Shown here: positions 1 to 9,708 of the stretch, piece after piece
How positions within the stretch are numbered: position 1 is the first letter of the stretch
Layout: each line of letters opens with the position of its first letter
Assembly (NCBI RefSeq): GCF_000003605.2
Contig: NW_003151758.1
Location: 83,850 to 108,342, forward strand
DNA length: 24,493 nt
Reading direction: 5' to 3'
DNA from: Saccoglossus kowalevskii
Taxonomy: Eukaryota > Hemichordata > Enteropneusta > Harrimaniidae
Position numbers and translations under genes: made by a program
The notes under the pieces: model-generated
Told to the model about the DNA's origin: nothing
The model's input: the letters and a program-made list of their open reading frames with translations, nothing else
The model's database searches: none

Positions 1-23
1 AATGAAGTATGCTTTGCATGCCG
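1..23 (+). CDS. Possible exon fragment at the window edge, with a C-x2-C motif
   Basis: The first 23 bases end at a donor-like CCG|GTAAAT. Read so that two bases are left over, they give NEVCFAC. Together with the first base of the next proposed exon (2114), the junction codon becomes CGT (Arg), and the frame continues. The C-x2-C pair would extend the Cys/His-rich region of the following two exons, which is the only reason to list it. The upstream boundary is outside the window, and 23 bases are far too few to show coding character. This is inference. Confidence 0.2.
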
Positions 24-423
24 GTAAATTTTCTGATTTTAATGAATAATTTTGATGGTATTGTAATCTGTCTGACTTCCTGACTCCCTCCTCCCAGGTG
101 TGAACGGTTTGTTTACGCGCACTGCGGTTCGAGACAAAAGAACGCTAGTCGTTTCCAGACCGGGGATAGAGGGACTGTGGTGTAGTGTTTCTTTGTTGAT
201 TGTTATCAGTGGTTTGTTTTGTGTTCTTGGAGTTGTAAATTTCTTTATATGACTTTTGTTGAAACATCAACAGTTTAATAATAGGCAAGTTATATCCTAT
301 CAAGTATTTGTTTGCTGTGTTAATTTTCAAGCTTAAATGTCAAATTGTAATGTAAGTTTCTTTCATTGATGCTGTATGATGACTCTATCTTCAGGACCTA
401 CATGCCTGTGACTACCCATGTTG
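24..423. other. No gene seen; probable intron or 5' flank
   Basis: No supported exon. A pyrimidine-rich tract ending in CCTCCTCCCAG (87-97) is followed by a CpG-containing stretch to about 175 that is open in one frame (it starts C-E-R-F-V-Y). It could be a small exon, but no donor with the phase needed by the downstream exons is visible. Confidence 0.3.
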
Positions 424-825
424 ATATGCTAATTTACCAAGTTCAAAATTTTATATCTGATAATTGAAATCCAAACTAGTCCTGATTCACGGTGTTGATG
501 AGCTCATTCGTCCCACCATCATTATCTAATTTCAGTAATAACTATTTCATACTGGCGCAATACAGTCAGAATTCTAAGTTTTTTAGTCAAACAGTGTTGG
601 AAATCCAACCTCATCAACCGGTATGTGGTGAGGTAAACTAGGACATATTTTATTTAGTAGCCATAACTGCGTAGATTTCCAGAATTGTTTTTTCCATACT
701 CGTCTGGATTTCCAGATTCTGTTTCTCCATATACAGTTGGAATTCCGGGGTATTTTCCCCATCATACAGTGCTGGAAATCTGACCTCATCAACAGGGGGG
801 TGCAGATATAAACTGGAATGGCCCA
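424..825. mobile_element. 5'-truncated copy of the inverted-repeat DNA element also present at 21535-22142
   Basis: Same orientation as the full copy. The match begins at ATATGCTAATTTAC, about 230 bp into the element, and continues to the terminal AACTGGAATGGCCCA. The left terminal repeat is absent. This copy carries about 30 bp more than the full copy around 605-640, including a second CCTCATCAAC motif, so the two copies differ by an internal indel. A reverse-strand open frame at 583-792 lies entirely inside it and matches the one in the other copy. It is a repeat artefact, not a gene. Confidence 0.75.
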
Positions 826-2113
826 ATGTCCCAGCCCATTTATTTAACAGTACTTGTCAGTATCTAACTTGTATATACAAAATGCGAATCTAGAAAACGT
901 CTAGATTAGTAAAAAAGAAAGCTAAAAATCAGTTACTGGTGTCAAGAGTACCACAACAATATTATGTCAGCCATCGCCGTCCACAGCAACTATATAATTT
1001 CACACAAAGAAATTAGAGGGCAATGGTCATTGCGCAGCGTGTGTTTAAATTTTATATAAACAATGTATTTTACCCAAATTGTGTATGTCGCTATGATATC
1101 GACCATGACTCGGTGTGATGACCATCTCCCTTCAAGAACCGCGCAAGTGTAGACACATACAGCTTTTCCGGCCAGCTATCGAATCATTGATCGCCATGAT
1201 TAATATACCGTAATTAGTGTTTATTTGCTTCTATTCTCACTTTCCTTAAAATGTTCAAGTTACCGGTAATACTTTTGAGTTTGTCAGTTTGCAATCAAAA
1301 ACGTGCTGAATAGGAAGTCTATGCTGGGCTAGTACCATTGTCAAATTTTAAAAAGTCAAGGACTTCTCATACGTGAGATGTTCCAAGAATTGTTTAATTT
1401 TTTCAATTGGCAGACCAAAATCTTTGGAACAGAACATGTTCTATATGAAATTTTGATAATATTGTTAACTCAGTCCAGCGGTGGGATAGGTTATTTATTA
1501 TAAATTCCTGGCCTGGATGTAAATAACCCCGGCAACAAAGAACCAGTGATGACTGCATATATTGTGTATATAAATATATCTATCAATGTTTTTTCAGTCA
1601 TTGTTTGGACTTGTGGATTGATCGTTGTGCATGTATCTGGCCATATGACAGATACAATAAATAACTGTACACAATTCGTAATTCAATTATTTTCATAAAT
1701 TTCAAATTATGACAAGTTATTTCAATCATTTCTGTCTATCTGTTGTACTCAGGTTGGTACTGTACCAATAATGAGCATTCTATGACTAGAGGTGCAAATC
1801 AAGGAAAATGGTTATTGTCGACAATCTTGGCTGCCAATAGATCAACTTAATTACTTCCAGTGTTCTCAGACATGAAAGGATTGTACACTGTAGAATGATA
1901 ATAATAATAAAGAATGGCGTGATAATTATAGTACAATAATAAAGTAAACTTATTTTGAATCAATGTTTCTTGCATTGATTATTGTATTTGATAACATACT
2001 ACTTTTCTATGTAGTTGGTTCTACTTTTTACTAAATTCATTTTATTATTCAAGACATTTTTATTGCAAAAGAGAAATAATCTTTTTCATTTTTGTCTTTA
2101 ATCTCTTCAACAG
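826..2113. other. Non-coding stretch, nothing recognised
   Basis: AT-rich sequence with no supported exon, RNA gene or repeat array. At 1015-1042 it contains the short motif TTAGAGGGCA-TGGTC, which recurs at 22395-22415 in a different context. Confidence 0.4.
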
Positions 2114-2153
2114 TACATGGGGTTGTCATAGAGATCATGGGAAATTAGTGAAG
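2114..2153 (+). CDS. Candidate internal coding exon, 40 bp, Cys/His-rich
   Basis: A long pyrimidine-rich tract ends in an AG at 2112-2113, and a donor GTAAAT follows at 2154. With one base completing the previous codon, the exon reads TWGCHRDHGKLVK and ends in phase 0. The next proposed exon, at 2472, is open in exactly that phase. The composition (C, H, H, K) suits a zinc-binding domain continuing into the next exon. The other two frames contain TAG stops, so only the phase that fits the neighbours is open. The exon is short, so the call rests on strong splice signals plus phase agreement. A non-coding 5' exon of the same gene remains possible. Confidence 0.42.
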
Positions 2154-2471
2154 GTAAATGTAAGCATGTTAGAATTTGTTAAAATTATGCAACAATGAAT
2201 GCATGGGTGTAAAACAATGTAACTATTACGTTAACATGCCCTTGAAATGCCTACGTACTCATGTATGTTTTTGTTTTTTTGGTTTCTGTTGCCCTGAAAT
2301 GGACATTTGTAAAAAAAAAAAAAGGGAAAATTTAATTGATTGACCCTGTGAAACAATGTTTTGTTACGGGTCTATTAAATGCAACCCATAATGAGCAAAA
2401 GCTCACTTTGTACATACATATACATGTATGGAGCACAAAGTGTGCTTGAGTTTTATTTTATTATTTTGTAG

Positions 2472-2533
2472 CGATGTCAATACCAGTGGATTCACTGCCA
2501 CAAAGAAGTGGAAAATTTGGTGAAAACTCTGCA
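2472..2533 (+). CDS. Candidate internal coding exon, 62 bp, with C-x3-W-I-H-C-H motif
   Basis: The exon follows a T-rich tract ending in TTTTGTAG (acceptor AG at 2470-2471) and stops before GCA|GTAAAC. In the phase left by the 2114-2153 exon it reads RCQYQWIHCHKEVENLVKTL plus two spare bases. The next exon (9549) supplies one base, making CAG (Gln) and then an ATG codon in frame. The C..W-I-H core recalls PHD-type fingers, but the spacing is not canonical and no finger is claimed. The tail EVENLVKTL looks helical and runs on into the Lys/Glu-rich next exon. A second frame from an internal ATG at 2474 is also open, but it does not join to the neighbours. Confidence 0.45.
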
Positions 2534-3968
2534 GTAAACAAAACAGTACACTGTCACTGACCCATGAATCTGAATAATTTAAAATGCCTTTCTGGAAAAT
2601 GTTTCTACAATCTCATATGGCAAACTAAGAAACTAGTTTTAATCCATCAAATATTATTTACATTGCTAGTGGACGAGTAACTGTTTCCGTTTCGCTGTCT
2701 GACATGGTCTTGCACTATGCTACGCTAGATCGCCGCTGTGGACCAGCTAGATCAATTGTGCATAGAAGTGTATAGAGGGAACATGTACCCCGGGACATGT
2801 ACGTACTTGTATCGTAACCTCATTCCATAAGTGTTTTCAAACCATCAAGGTAGATGTTATTGGCAACTGTCCTGTCTGTGTAATAGTTATTTTCAAATTC
2901 TACGGGAGGCCGGTGATTTGACAAACATGGCTGGAAAGCTAGTGGGTGTTAGCCATCTTTGAAAGAGTACCAACCGTGATTTTAATTTGGCTGTATGTAT
3001 AAAAAAACACACACCCGAGAACAGGAATACATTCATTTGTTTATACCAGGAAGTCGGTGCTGAGAAAATAAAAGTAACGTCAGTCTTTCATCAGTCTCGT
3101 TTCACAAATAGTGTATTACTACTCACTACAAAAACAGAACAAATTCATCTCTCTGTACTCACTCTCTGTAGACATGCCCCCACTTCATTTATCGCATTTG
3201 CTTGGATAAATCAGCCCCTGTTAACCCTTAGTTTATCGACACGATAGGGCGACCTAAGTCGGGAGGCCACCAAGACAGCGGCATCTGTCGCGGAATCTAG
3301 ATGTGCGTGTACTAGATTGAACGCTTCAACCGAGCGCGCTTTAGCATACTGAGGAAACGACGATGCCCTCACAAAATTGTCTGATTTTGATATTAAAACC
3401 GCTGTTCTTGGCAATGTGCTATTTTATTTTCTGTCAATTTTAGTATTGAATACTTTTTATTCAACAATTTCTCTTCTTTTTAAATAGTTTCTTCTTGATT
3501 CGTTTTCGAGATCAATTCATATTCATGGCATGGGGCCTTGGTGCTCAATAATGGGATACATTATTGTGAATAATCTGCTGCAATTTGTTTTTCTTTACTC
3601 TATTACTTTTACTTCCTCTGTGAACAATAAAGGTAAATTAGGGGAGGGGCAATGTATGCTTGAAGTGGGTCTGCTAAATTGAACACGTTTTTAGATATTT
3701 TGTTTTATAGATTGTGTGTATATGTTGTATTGATTAAAGATTTTGAAAATGGAGCTCAAAATATCAGTAATTACATATAGTTTTCAATATGAGTGTTAAT
3801 TTTCACTGATATAACAAGAAATTCAGCACTTTCTTAGCAAATTGTCAATCACTGATTGTATAGTATTACTGTGGGTATTGTGGTTGTGGCATACAGTTTC
3901 AATGGTAAGAAAATTCCTCATTTGAGCCCCCCCCCCCTTCTTCCCCTGAATTTTAATAAAGGTGCATA
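2534..3968. other. Intron sequence with a CpG-containing patch; no gene seen
   Basis: Between 2660 and 3400 the sequence is less AT-rich and has scattered CpG, notably 3245-3365. That could mark a promoter or an unrecognised exon, but neither frame nor splice sites support one. The small open frames 2987-3247 (+) and 3211-3414 (-) have no protein-like character. A C10 homopolymer lies near 3927. Confidence 0.35.
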
Positions 3969-3970
3969 TA

Positions 3971-4150
3971 CTGTAAAATCTGTATTAGAAGCCGCGGCTT
4001 CTATTAAAATGGTAGAATGCAACAGAGGGGATGCGGCTTCTATTAGAGCATCTACACATATGAGAAATGATGAATTTTTGGTTCTCAATTATTCAAATAG
4101 AATGGATGCGACTTCTATTAGGGATGCGGCTTCTAATACAGATTTTACGG
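3971..4150. mobile_element. 180-bp MITE with TA target duplication, Tc1/mariner-like ends
   Basis: The left end CTGTAAAATCTGTATTAGAA continues into GCCGC. The right end is its inverted complement, with CCGTAAAATC at the terminus, giving inverted repeats of about 24 bp with one mismatch. TA dinucleotides flank both sides (3969-3970 and 4151-4152). The interior repeats GGATGCGGCTTCTATTAG several times. It has no coding capacity. The TA duplication points to mobilisation by a Tc1/mariner-type transposase; that is inference from the flank alone. Confidence 0.7.
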
Positions 4151-4152
4151 TA

Positions 4153-4350
4153 CTATAAGTATTGTATAGTGAATCATTAACTGTATGTGTGTATGAAACC
4201 TGCATAGTTGCCATAGTAGCCATCACTAACACAAGTGACTGTACTGGATTGTTAGTAATCAAGGTCTATGTAATTGTCCTGCTTTTCAAATGTGTGGAAA
4301 TCACCAGTGTTCTCTACTTTAAATGAACATTGAAGTGTTTAATGTATATA
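4153..4350. other. Intron sequence, nothing recognised
   Basis: Plain AT-rich sequence between the MITE and the 33-bp periodic motif. Confidence 0.4.
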
Positions 4351-4354
4351 TGCT

Positions 4355-4705
4355 GTCAAAAGGGGTCCCAAGTTCACCACTTCTGTCTGAAAAGGGGTAT
4401 GTTATTTTACCCTGTGTGTCTGAAAAAGGGTATCCTTTTTTCATTATTTCTGTCTGAAAAGGGGTCCATATTTTCCAAAGACTATCTCTAGTTTGGGTGA
4501 TCCAACAATCAGGACAATGAAGCTGATTTTTTCTTTCTGTAACTTCATATCGATCGTCAAAGCATTTTGCATTTTATCTTTCAAGCCCAGCGGCTTTTCC
4601 CTTGGTACCATTTATGCTTACTGTCTGGAAAGGGGTGTCAAATATCCACAGTTTGTCTGAAAAAAGGTAGGCAATTTGAGTTTATTTCTGTCTTATAAGG
4701 GGTAG
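4355..4705. repeat. Degenerate minisatellite, motif GTCTGAAAAGGGGT every ~33 bp
   Basis: Motif starts are at about 4355, 4385, 4418, 4452, 4623, 4655 and 4690. The spacings are 30, 33, 34, 171, 32 and 35. The long gap is close to five periods, so the middle copies have decayed beyond recognition or been replaced. Confidence 0.65.
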
Positions 4706-4719
4706 GGGTTTCATTATGA

Positions 4720-5250
4720 TATATTTATATTATGAAAAGTTCTAAGAAATTACATGTATGATTTTGTTTTATCTTATAAGTAAATAAGTAATTGAACAAA
4801 TGTATAACCTCAATGACTGTGAAACGAATTACTGTGCAAGCTAGTTTACATTCACGTGTGGTGTACAATTACATTCAAGCCACGGTACTTTGAACCCTGT
4901 GTGAGCCCAGTAAAGAAAATAATGAATGTGAGATTCATCATCGCCAAAACCATGGCAGTGTTGAAGATATGAAGATGGTTGGTAGGTTCGATTTCATGGT
5001 AAAATGTTATGTCAATTTGTTGTACTTATGAATCCTGTTTTATCACCATATTATTGAACCGAGAACAAAAATGGTGACCTCCAGCATCAATGTAGTTGTA
5101 TCAAGTCGCTGCCGTAAGGAGATATTTCCTTTGTATCGCTTACCAACATTGTATTGTACTTCTTTCCATTATGAATTACATATATACACATTTGGAAACT
5201 TGCATGGTGCACTTTCACCCCCACCCTCCCCAAATTACGGCTCTATCAAG
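4720..5250. other. Intron sequence, nothing recognised
   Basis: AT-rich, no supported exon. The open frame at 5071-5259 has no splice context or protein-like features. Confidence 0.35.
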
Positions 5251-5251
5251 T

Positions 5252-5330
5252 CGATTTAGATTTTAGATTTATTTATTAACACACAACATCCCCCAAAAGG
5301 GTTACAAATCAGATATTAGTAAAAGAAAAA
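5252..5330 (-). mobile_element. Possible 3' tail of a non-LTR retrotransposon, minus orientation
   Basis: Read on the minus strand, the sequence ends ...AATAAATAAATC followed by TAAAATCTAAATC. This resembles the short simple-repeat tails of CR1/L2/RTE-type LINE 3' ends, preceded by an unusual GGGGGATGTTGTGTG. No reverse transcriptase coding sequence is attached. The family is not identified. Confidence 0.3.
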
Positions 5331-5589
5331 TAAGTAGGTAGATTAGTAGGTATACCATGTCTATGTGTGTAGATGACTACTCATTGTGTAAGGGCTTCTT
5401 GTCGTACGTAAAATGGGACACACCCCAGTAAAAATATCTATTTACATAGAGCTGACAAAATTCGCCTACATGTGTAAATATGTGTTGGGATTTGAAGAAA
5501 AAAAAACTCGTAAAACATACCGAATTTACCGTGACAGCTGTGATCAATTTTGGTGCCGATTGTTGGTGGGCTGATCAGCATGTCGGATT

Positions 5590-5960
5590 ATTTCTGAGAA
5601 CGTTCTTCGTGTGAGAAATCACAAAATCATTAGCACTAAAGTAGGCTGGTTTACCTTATTTTTGTATCAGAGTACCTTGTACAAATGAAATGAATCGACA
5701 TGCGATGATTACCAAATTGAAAACAATTTGACAATCGGTGTCTCATTTGTTCACCACCCCACAACACGGTGATTTGTTATGAGGGGTATTTTTTTCCCGG
5801 CCCTTTTACGTCGGAAATTACGAATTCATTGGCTCTAATATATCCTAATTTACTTTAGTTGTTTCATCCGAGTATTCTGTACATTGTTTTTACCTAGCAA
5901 AGGAAACAATCGGTGTCTGACTTTGTTGTATTTTCACTATTGCAACACCTTATGCGTGGG
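5590..5960. repeat. Diverged direct duplication, ~215-bp spacing
   Basis: Three ordered motif pairs recur: AATCATTAGCACTAA / GAATTCATTGGCTCTAA, then GAGTACCTTGTACA / GAGTATTCTGTACA, then ACAATCGGTGTCT in both. The halves are about 5595-5755 and 5815-5950. No protein or transposon end is recognised. Confidence 0.45.
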
Positions 5961-7096
5961 CCTTGTGTTTCACTATTTTTTGCATTGAATATTACACGGC
6001 ACGATATCCCTAAAATCAGAAGGCACATTTATTGCTCGAGTTACTGTTTCTATTAAGTTAAGCCATGAAACAAAAAAGAAAATATGGTTAAGCTGAATAC
6101 CATGCTTCACATGGAATGTATAGACCGTGATGTCGGCATTAACTACTGGATGCACAGTGGAAACCACTGGGGCAACGCCACACTGACCGGCGTCTCCTGC
6201 CTGGTAAAAAACAAACATGAGGGACGGGGTGCAGGGTTTTAAGCCATTGTAGATGTTTTCGAAACGAAAATTAGCGAATAGGTTTTGTTTCAAGCCACTT
6301 AAAATGTCCTGTGTGTATTTTTGGTTGGTACTCATCGCGTGCGACAAGCTCCAGATAGTGTCAATTTATACGCAGTAACAAATGAGACGCGTTGGGAATT
6401 ACTTTGAATTTTATGTACCGAGAAGTACGTCTGCCGTAAATTATTAATATTTGTTATGGTACTGAGCTGTACGATGGTTGTAATTTTACCATGTCGATTC
6501 TCGGGATATACAGCCCAATCGAAGGTGCTCTAAAGATTGTGATGCCTTCCTTATAATATACGTAACTAACAATAAATAAATATAATATTTATTGACACAC
6601 ATATTGATATTAAGATAGTGGTTTGAATTTTAGATATTGAGATTGTGATTGTTTGTCAGAAATTTACATAGTTGTTCTTGCTATTTTACGTTTTCCGTGT
6701 TAACTAAATTTCTAAAATATTTTTAAATGCCCTATAAGTTTATTTTTGGCATTTATTTGTTACCATATTCATTGCATATCATTTTCCCCAATGTTTTATG
6801 AATTATTTCAGTTTTCTTATTAATGTTTCAATTTTGTGTAGACTTTTATGCATATTTTTAAGTATTTTCAAATATTTTGGATTAGTTGTGAGATTCAAAT
6901 TTTGATATGAAAGTGTAGAAATGTTTAAAATTAAAGAACACACCGTATCCTAGTGTATGTTGTGTTGTTGGACGTTCTCCAGTGGTCGAACGAAGGAATG
7001 TTTAGCGCAAAGTATTCTGGGGAATAGTGACGTACGCCTGTCGTAGAGAATATGCCATTTTGTTCGTGGTCGATTGTTGAAAATTTGCTACTGCTT
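5961..7096. other. Intron sequence; one reverse-strand open frame of uncertain status
   Basis: A 124-codon minus-strand frame (6347 to 5973) contains an acceptor-like TGTTTTTTACCAG just before 6200, followed by AGDAGQCGVAPVVSTV and onward. It could be a decayed exon of another gene, but I recognise nothing. The rest (6580-6930) is very AT-rich and featureless. Confidence 0.3.
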
Positions 7097-7144
7097 TTTA
7101 CCGGTAAAACCTGTGTGCGAAGCACAAAAAGGGAGTCTTTGCAG

Positions 7145-7195
7145 TTAGTGTGTCTGTCTGTGTGTGCGTGTGTGTCTGGGTGTGTGTCTGTTCCA
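7145..7195. repeat. (GT)n-rich microsatellite
   Basis: Imperfect run of GT and GTCT units immediately before the roughly 140-bp tandem array. Confidence 0.75.
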
Positions 7196-8530
7196 CTGAT
7201 ATCTCAAGAACCATACATTGATTTTTTATGAAACTTGGTGCATAGATGCTCTGGGCCAATGCGCAGATTTTATTAGGTTTTGGTAAAAATCCATGCATAT
7301 TAATTACCTAATTTGCATTATAGTTAGCCGATTTTTAGCTGTTCCATGACTGTTCCACTGATAACTAAAGAACCACTCATTGGATTTTGGTGGAACTTGG
7401 CACATAGATGCTCTAAACTAATGGATAAAAAGCTGTGCAATATTAATTACCTAATTTGCATACTGATTAATCAAGTACTAATCATCACATTTCAATAAAA
7501 CTTGGTACATAGATGTCATAGGACACTGCACAAACCAAAAGTTTTTAGGGTAATATCAGTACATATTAATTACCTAATTTGCATAATTAATTAATTTTCA
7601 GCTTTTGATATTTCAAGTAGTAATCATCACATTTCAATGAAACTTGGTACATATGATAGATGTCATAGGACACTCCACAGACCTGATAGTTTTAGAGTAA
7701 TATCAGGAGATATTAATTACCTAATTTGCATAATTAATTAATGTTCAGTTTTTGATACTCAAGTAGTAATCATTACATTTCAATGAAACTTGGTACATAG
7801 ATGTCATAGGATACTGCACAGACCTGATAGTTTGTAGGGTAATATCAGTACATATTGATTACCTAATTTGCATAATTAATTAATTTTCAGCTATTGATAT
7901 TTCAAGTAGTAATCATCACATTTCAATGAAACTTGGTACATAGTTACTTAAGGACTGTGTGGACCCCTGATTAGTGTTTGGGTAAATATTTGTGCATATT
8001 AATTACCTTATTAGCATAATTAGTTAATTTTCAGCTTTTTCCCTAATATTTCAAGTACTAATCATCATATTTCAATGAAACTTGCTACATAGATCTTCTA
8101 GGACAATGCAGAGACCTGATTAGTTTTAGGGTAAAAAATTGTGGATATTAATTACCTATTTTGCATAATTAGTTAATTTTTTCCATAAATTTTCCGCTGA
8201 TATATATAAAGAACCACGAATTGGATTTTAATGAAACTTTTAAAGAGTACTCATCATCACATTTCAATGAATCCGGAACTATGCAGAGACCCAATTAGTT
8301 TTTGGTAAATATTTATGCTTATTAATCACCTAATTAACATAATTAATTAACAGTAATATTTCAATTACTGATCATCCCAGAACAACAGACTGATTAAATT
8401 TTGGGTTAAAATTTGTTCATATTAATTCTCTAATTAGCATAATAATTCATAATTTGTTTGTTCTGTTCATATTAGTTACCTGATTTACATATTAATTAGT
8501 TTTGAGCTTTTCCATCAATATCTCGTGTAC
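7190..8530. repeat. Tandem array of ~140-bp AT-rich monomers, about nine diverged units
   Basis: Each unit carries AAGAACC or AAGTAGTAATCATCAC, then TTTCAATGAAACTTGGTACA, then ATTAATTACCTAATTTGCAT. The last motif occurs near 7299, 7442, 7564, 7711, 7854, 7996, 8146, 8319, 8422 and 8472, with spacings of 122-149 in the central part and irregular at the right end. The units from about 7470 to 7920 are the most alike. No coding potential. A stray fragment (GTGCATATTAATTAG...) sits at 18803-18835. Confidence 0.85.
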
Positions 8531-9548
8531 AAGTAATTTTGAATAATTTTTTAATGTGTCTTCAAAACTGTCAGCACACTAGAGTTCTTTCTAAGCTTTC
8601 TTTGATTATATACGGTAATAACAAATTTTGAGCTATTTATTTTTTTTTTTTTTTTTGTTGATGAAAAGAATTTTTTGGTGTTTTGTTTGGAATTTGTTTT
8701 CACTGATTTTTGATGGGAAAAAATGTTAAATATGGAAATAAAGGTATATTTTCTGGATTTTTAATTCACTGAATTGTCCCCTCAGCGAAAATAGTGAAAC
8801 TCCCAAGCAAAAATAAAGTATTTTATATAGTATTCAATTATTCATATTTAGATTTTGCAATCACGGATTACGGTAGGTTAAGTCACAAAATTTACCAGTA
8901 TAGTTCAAATTAGTCATTACTTATAACCAACCAGCAAGTCATTTATTAAAACGAGATGGTCGTCACCTGCTCACGTACGGGAATTGAGTCCCAAGCGATG
9001 ATAACAACACATGCTAAAAACGCAAAGGCTCATGGGTAGACACTTGTTTGTAAACAATGACACACTATGGTCACCTGACACATGCGTAGGTGACGACTAC
9101 TTCCACAATAGTAGTTGTTCATTATGCATCTTTTTTTTTTCTGTGGGTTAGTGTGTCTGAGGTGTCTTAAATAAAAGAACATGAGCTGTATTGCTTATTT
9201 GATATTGATTATATAAAACCTCTGTCAGATTTGTTCATTTCGTGACATTACCTTTAATTCTCTATTTTTGGCGAATAATTTTGAAATTTCTGGTAAAAAC
9301 TACTATTTTTGATTTCTTCTTGAAAACACACTTTGATCGTAAGGTAAAGAATAGAAAGCATGCCATGGTCAAAGTAGCATAGCTACTCGTAGATTAATCC
9401 TGAAAGAAAGAAAACAAGGGCGACACCAATAACTGTTTTTATCCAGTTAATGATGCCAGTTTCTGTTTGTATGTTTTTTTTTCAAATACGGTAACAAGAT
9501 GTATAATTAGATAAATACAGACAACTAAAAATATTATTGTTGATACAG
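8531..9548. other. Intron sequence, nothing recognised
   Basis: AT-rich with a T17 run near 8640 and another T run near 9131. No supported exon or repeat element. Confidence 0.35.
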
Positions 9549-9593
9549 GATGTCAGAACAGAAACAAGAACTCTTCAAAAAGTTATATAAAAA
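9549..9593 (+). CDS. Coding exon, 45 bp, Lys/Glu-rich helix (possible start ATG at 9550)
   Basis: Acceptor TTGATACAG is at 9541-9548 and a consensus donor GTAAGTA begins at 9594. The exon reads MSEQKQELFKKLYK plus two bases (AA) that join the first base of the 11231 exon as Asn. If the upstream exons are wrong, ATG 9550-9552 could be the true start. If they are right, this Met is internal and the first base completes a Gln codon. The peptide is amphipathic and charged, probably helical. The polypyrimidine tract of the acceptor is weak. The intron that follows contains the 87-bp repeat array. Confidence 0.6.
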
Positions 9594-9708
9594 GTAAGTA
9601 ATTTTATTGTAAAGTTCACAGATTTCTGATTAATTCACACTTCATTTTTAAACTCAAATGATTCAAGATAAGGATTCGTTTTTGCTTGGTCTTTGTATGT
9701 GATCCACA

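Noticed and set aside
583-792. Reverse-strand frame similar to the one at 21960-22277
   Set aside because: The similarity reflects two copies of the same non-autonomous DNA element; no other support for coding.
1015-1042. Shared motif TTAGAGGGCA-TGGTC with 22395-22415 as evidence that the DNA element extends beyond its end
   Set aside because: Flanking bases do not align between the two places, and the spacing from the element ends differs.
2987-3414. Two small overlapping open frames as a gene or first exon
   Set aside because: Short, opposite strands, no splice sites that fit, and no protein-like composition. The CpG-containing patch is noted instead.
3856-4158. Open frame of 100 codons
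   Set aside because: It runs through a C homopolymer and the 180-bp MITE; its repeated residues come from the MITE interior.
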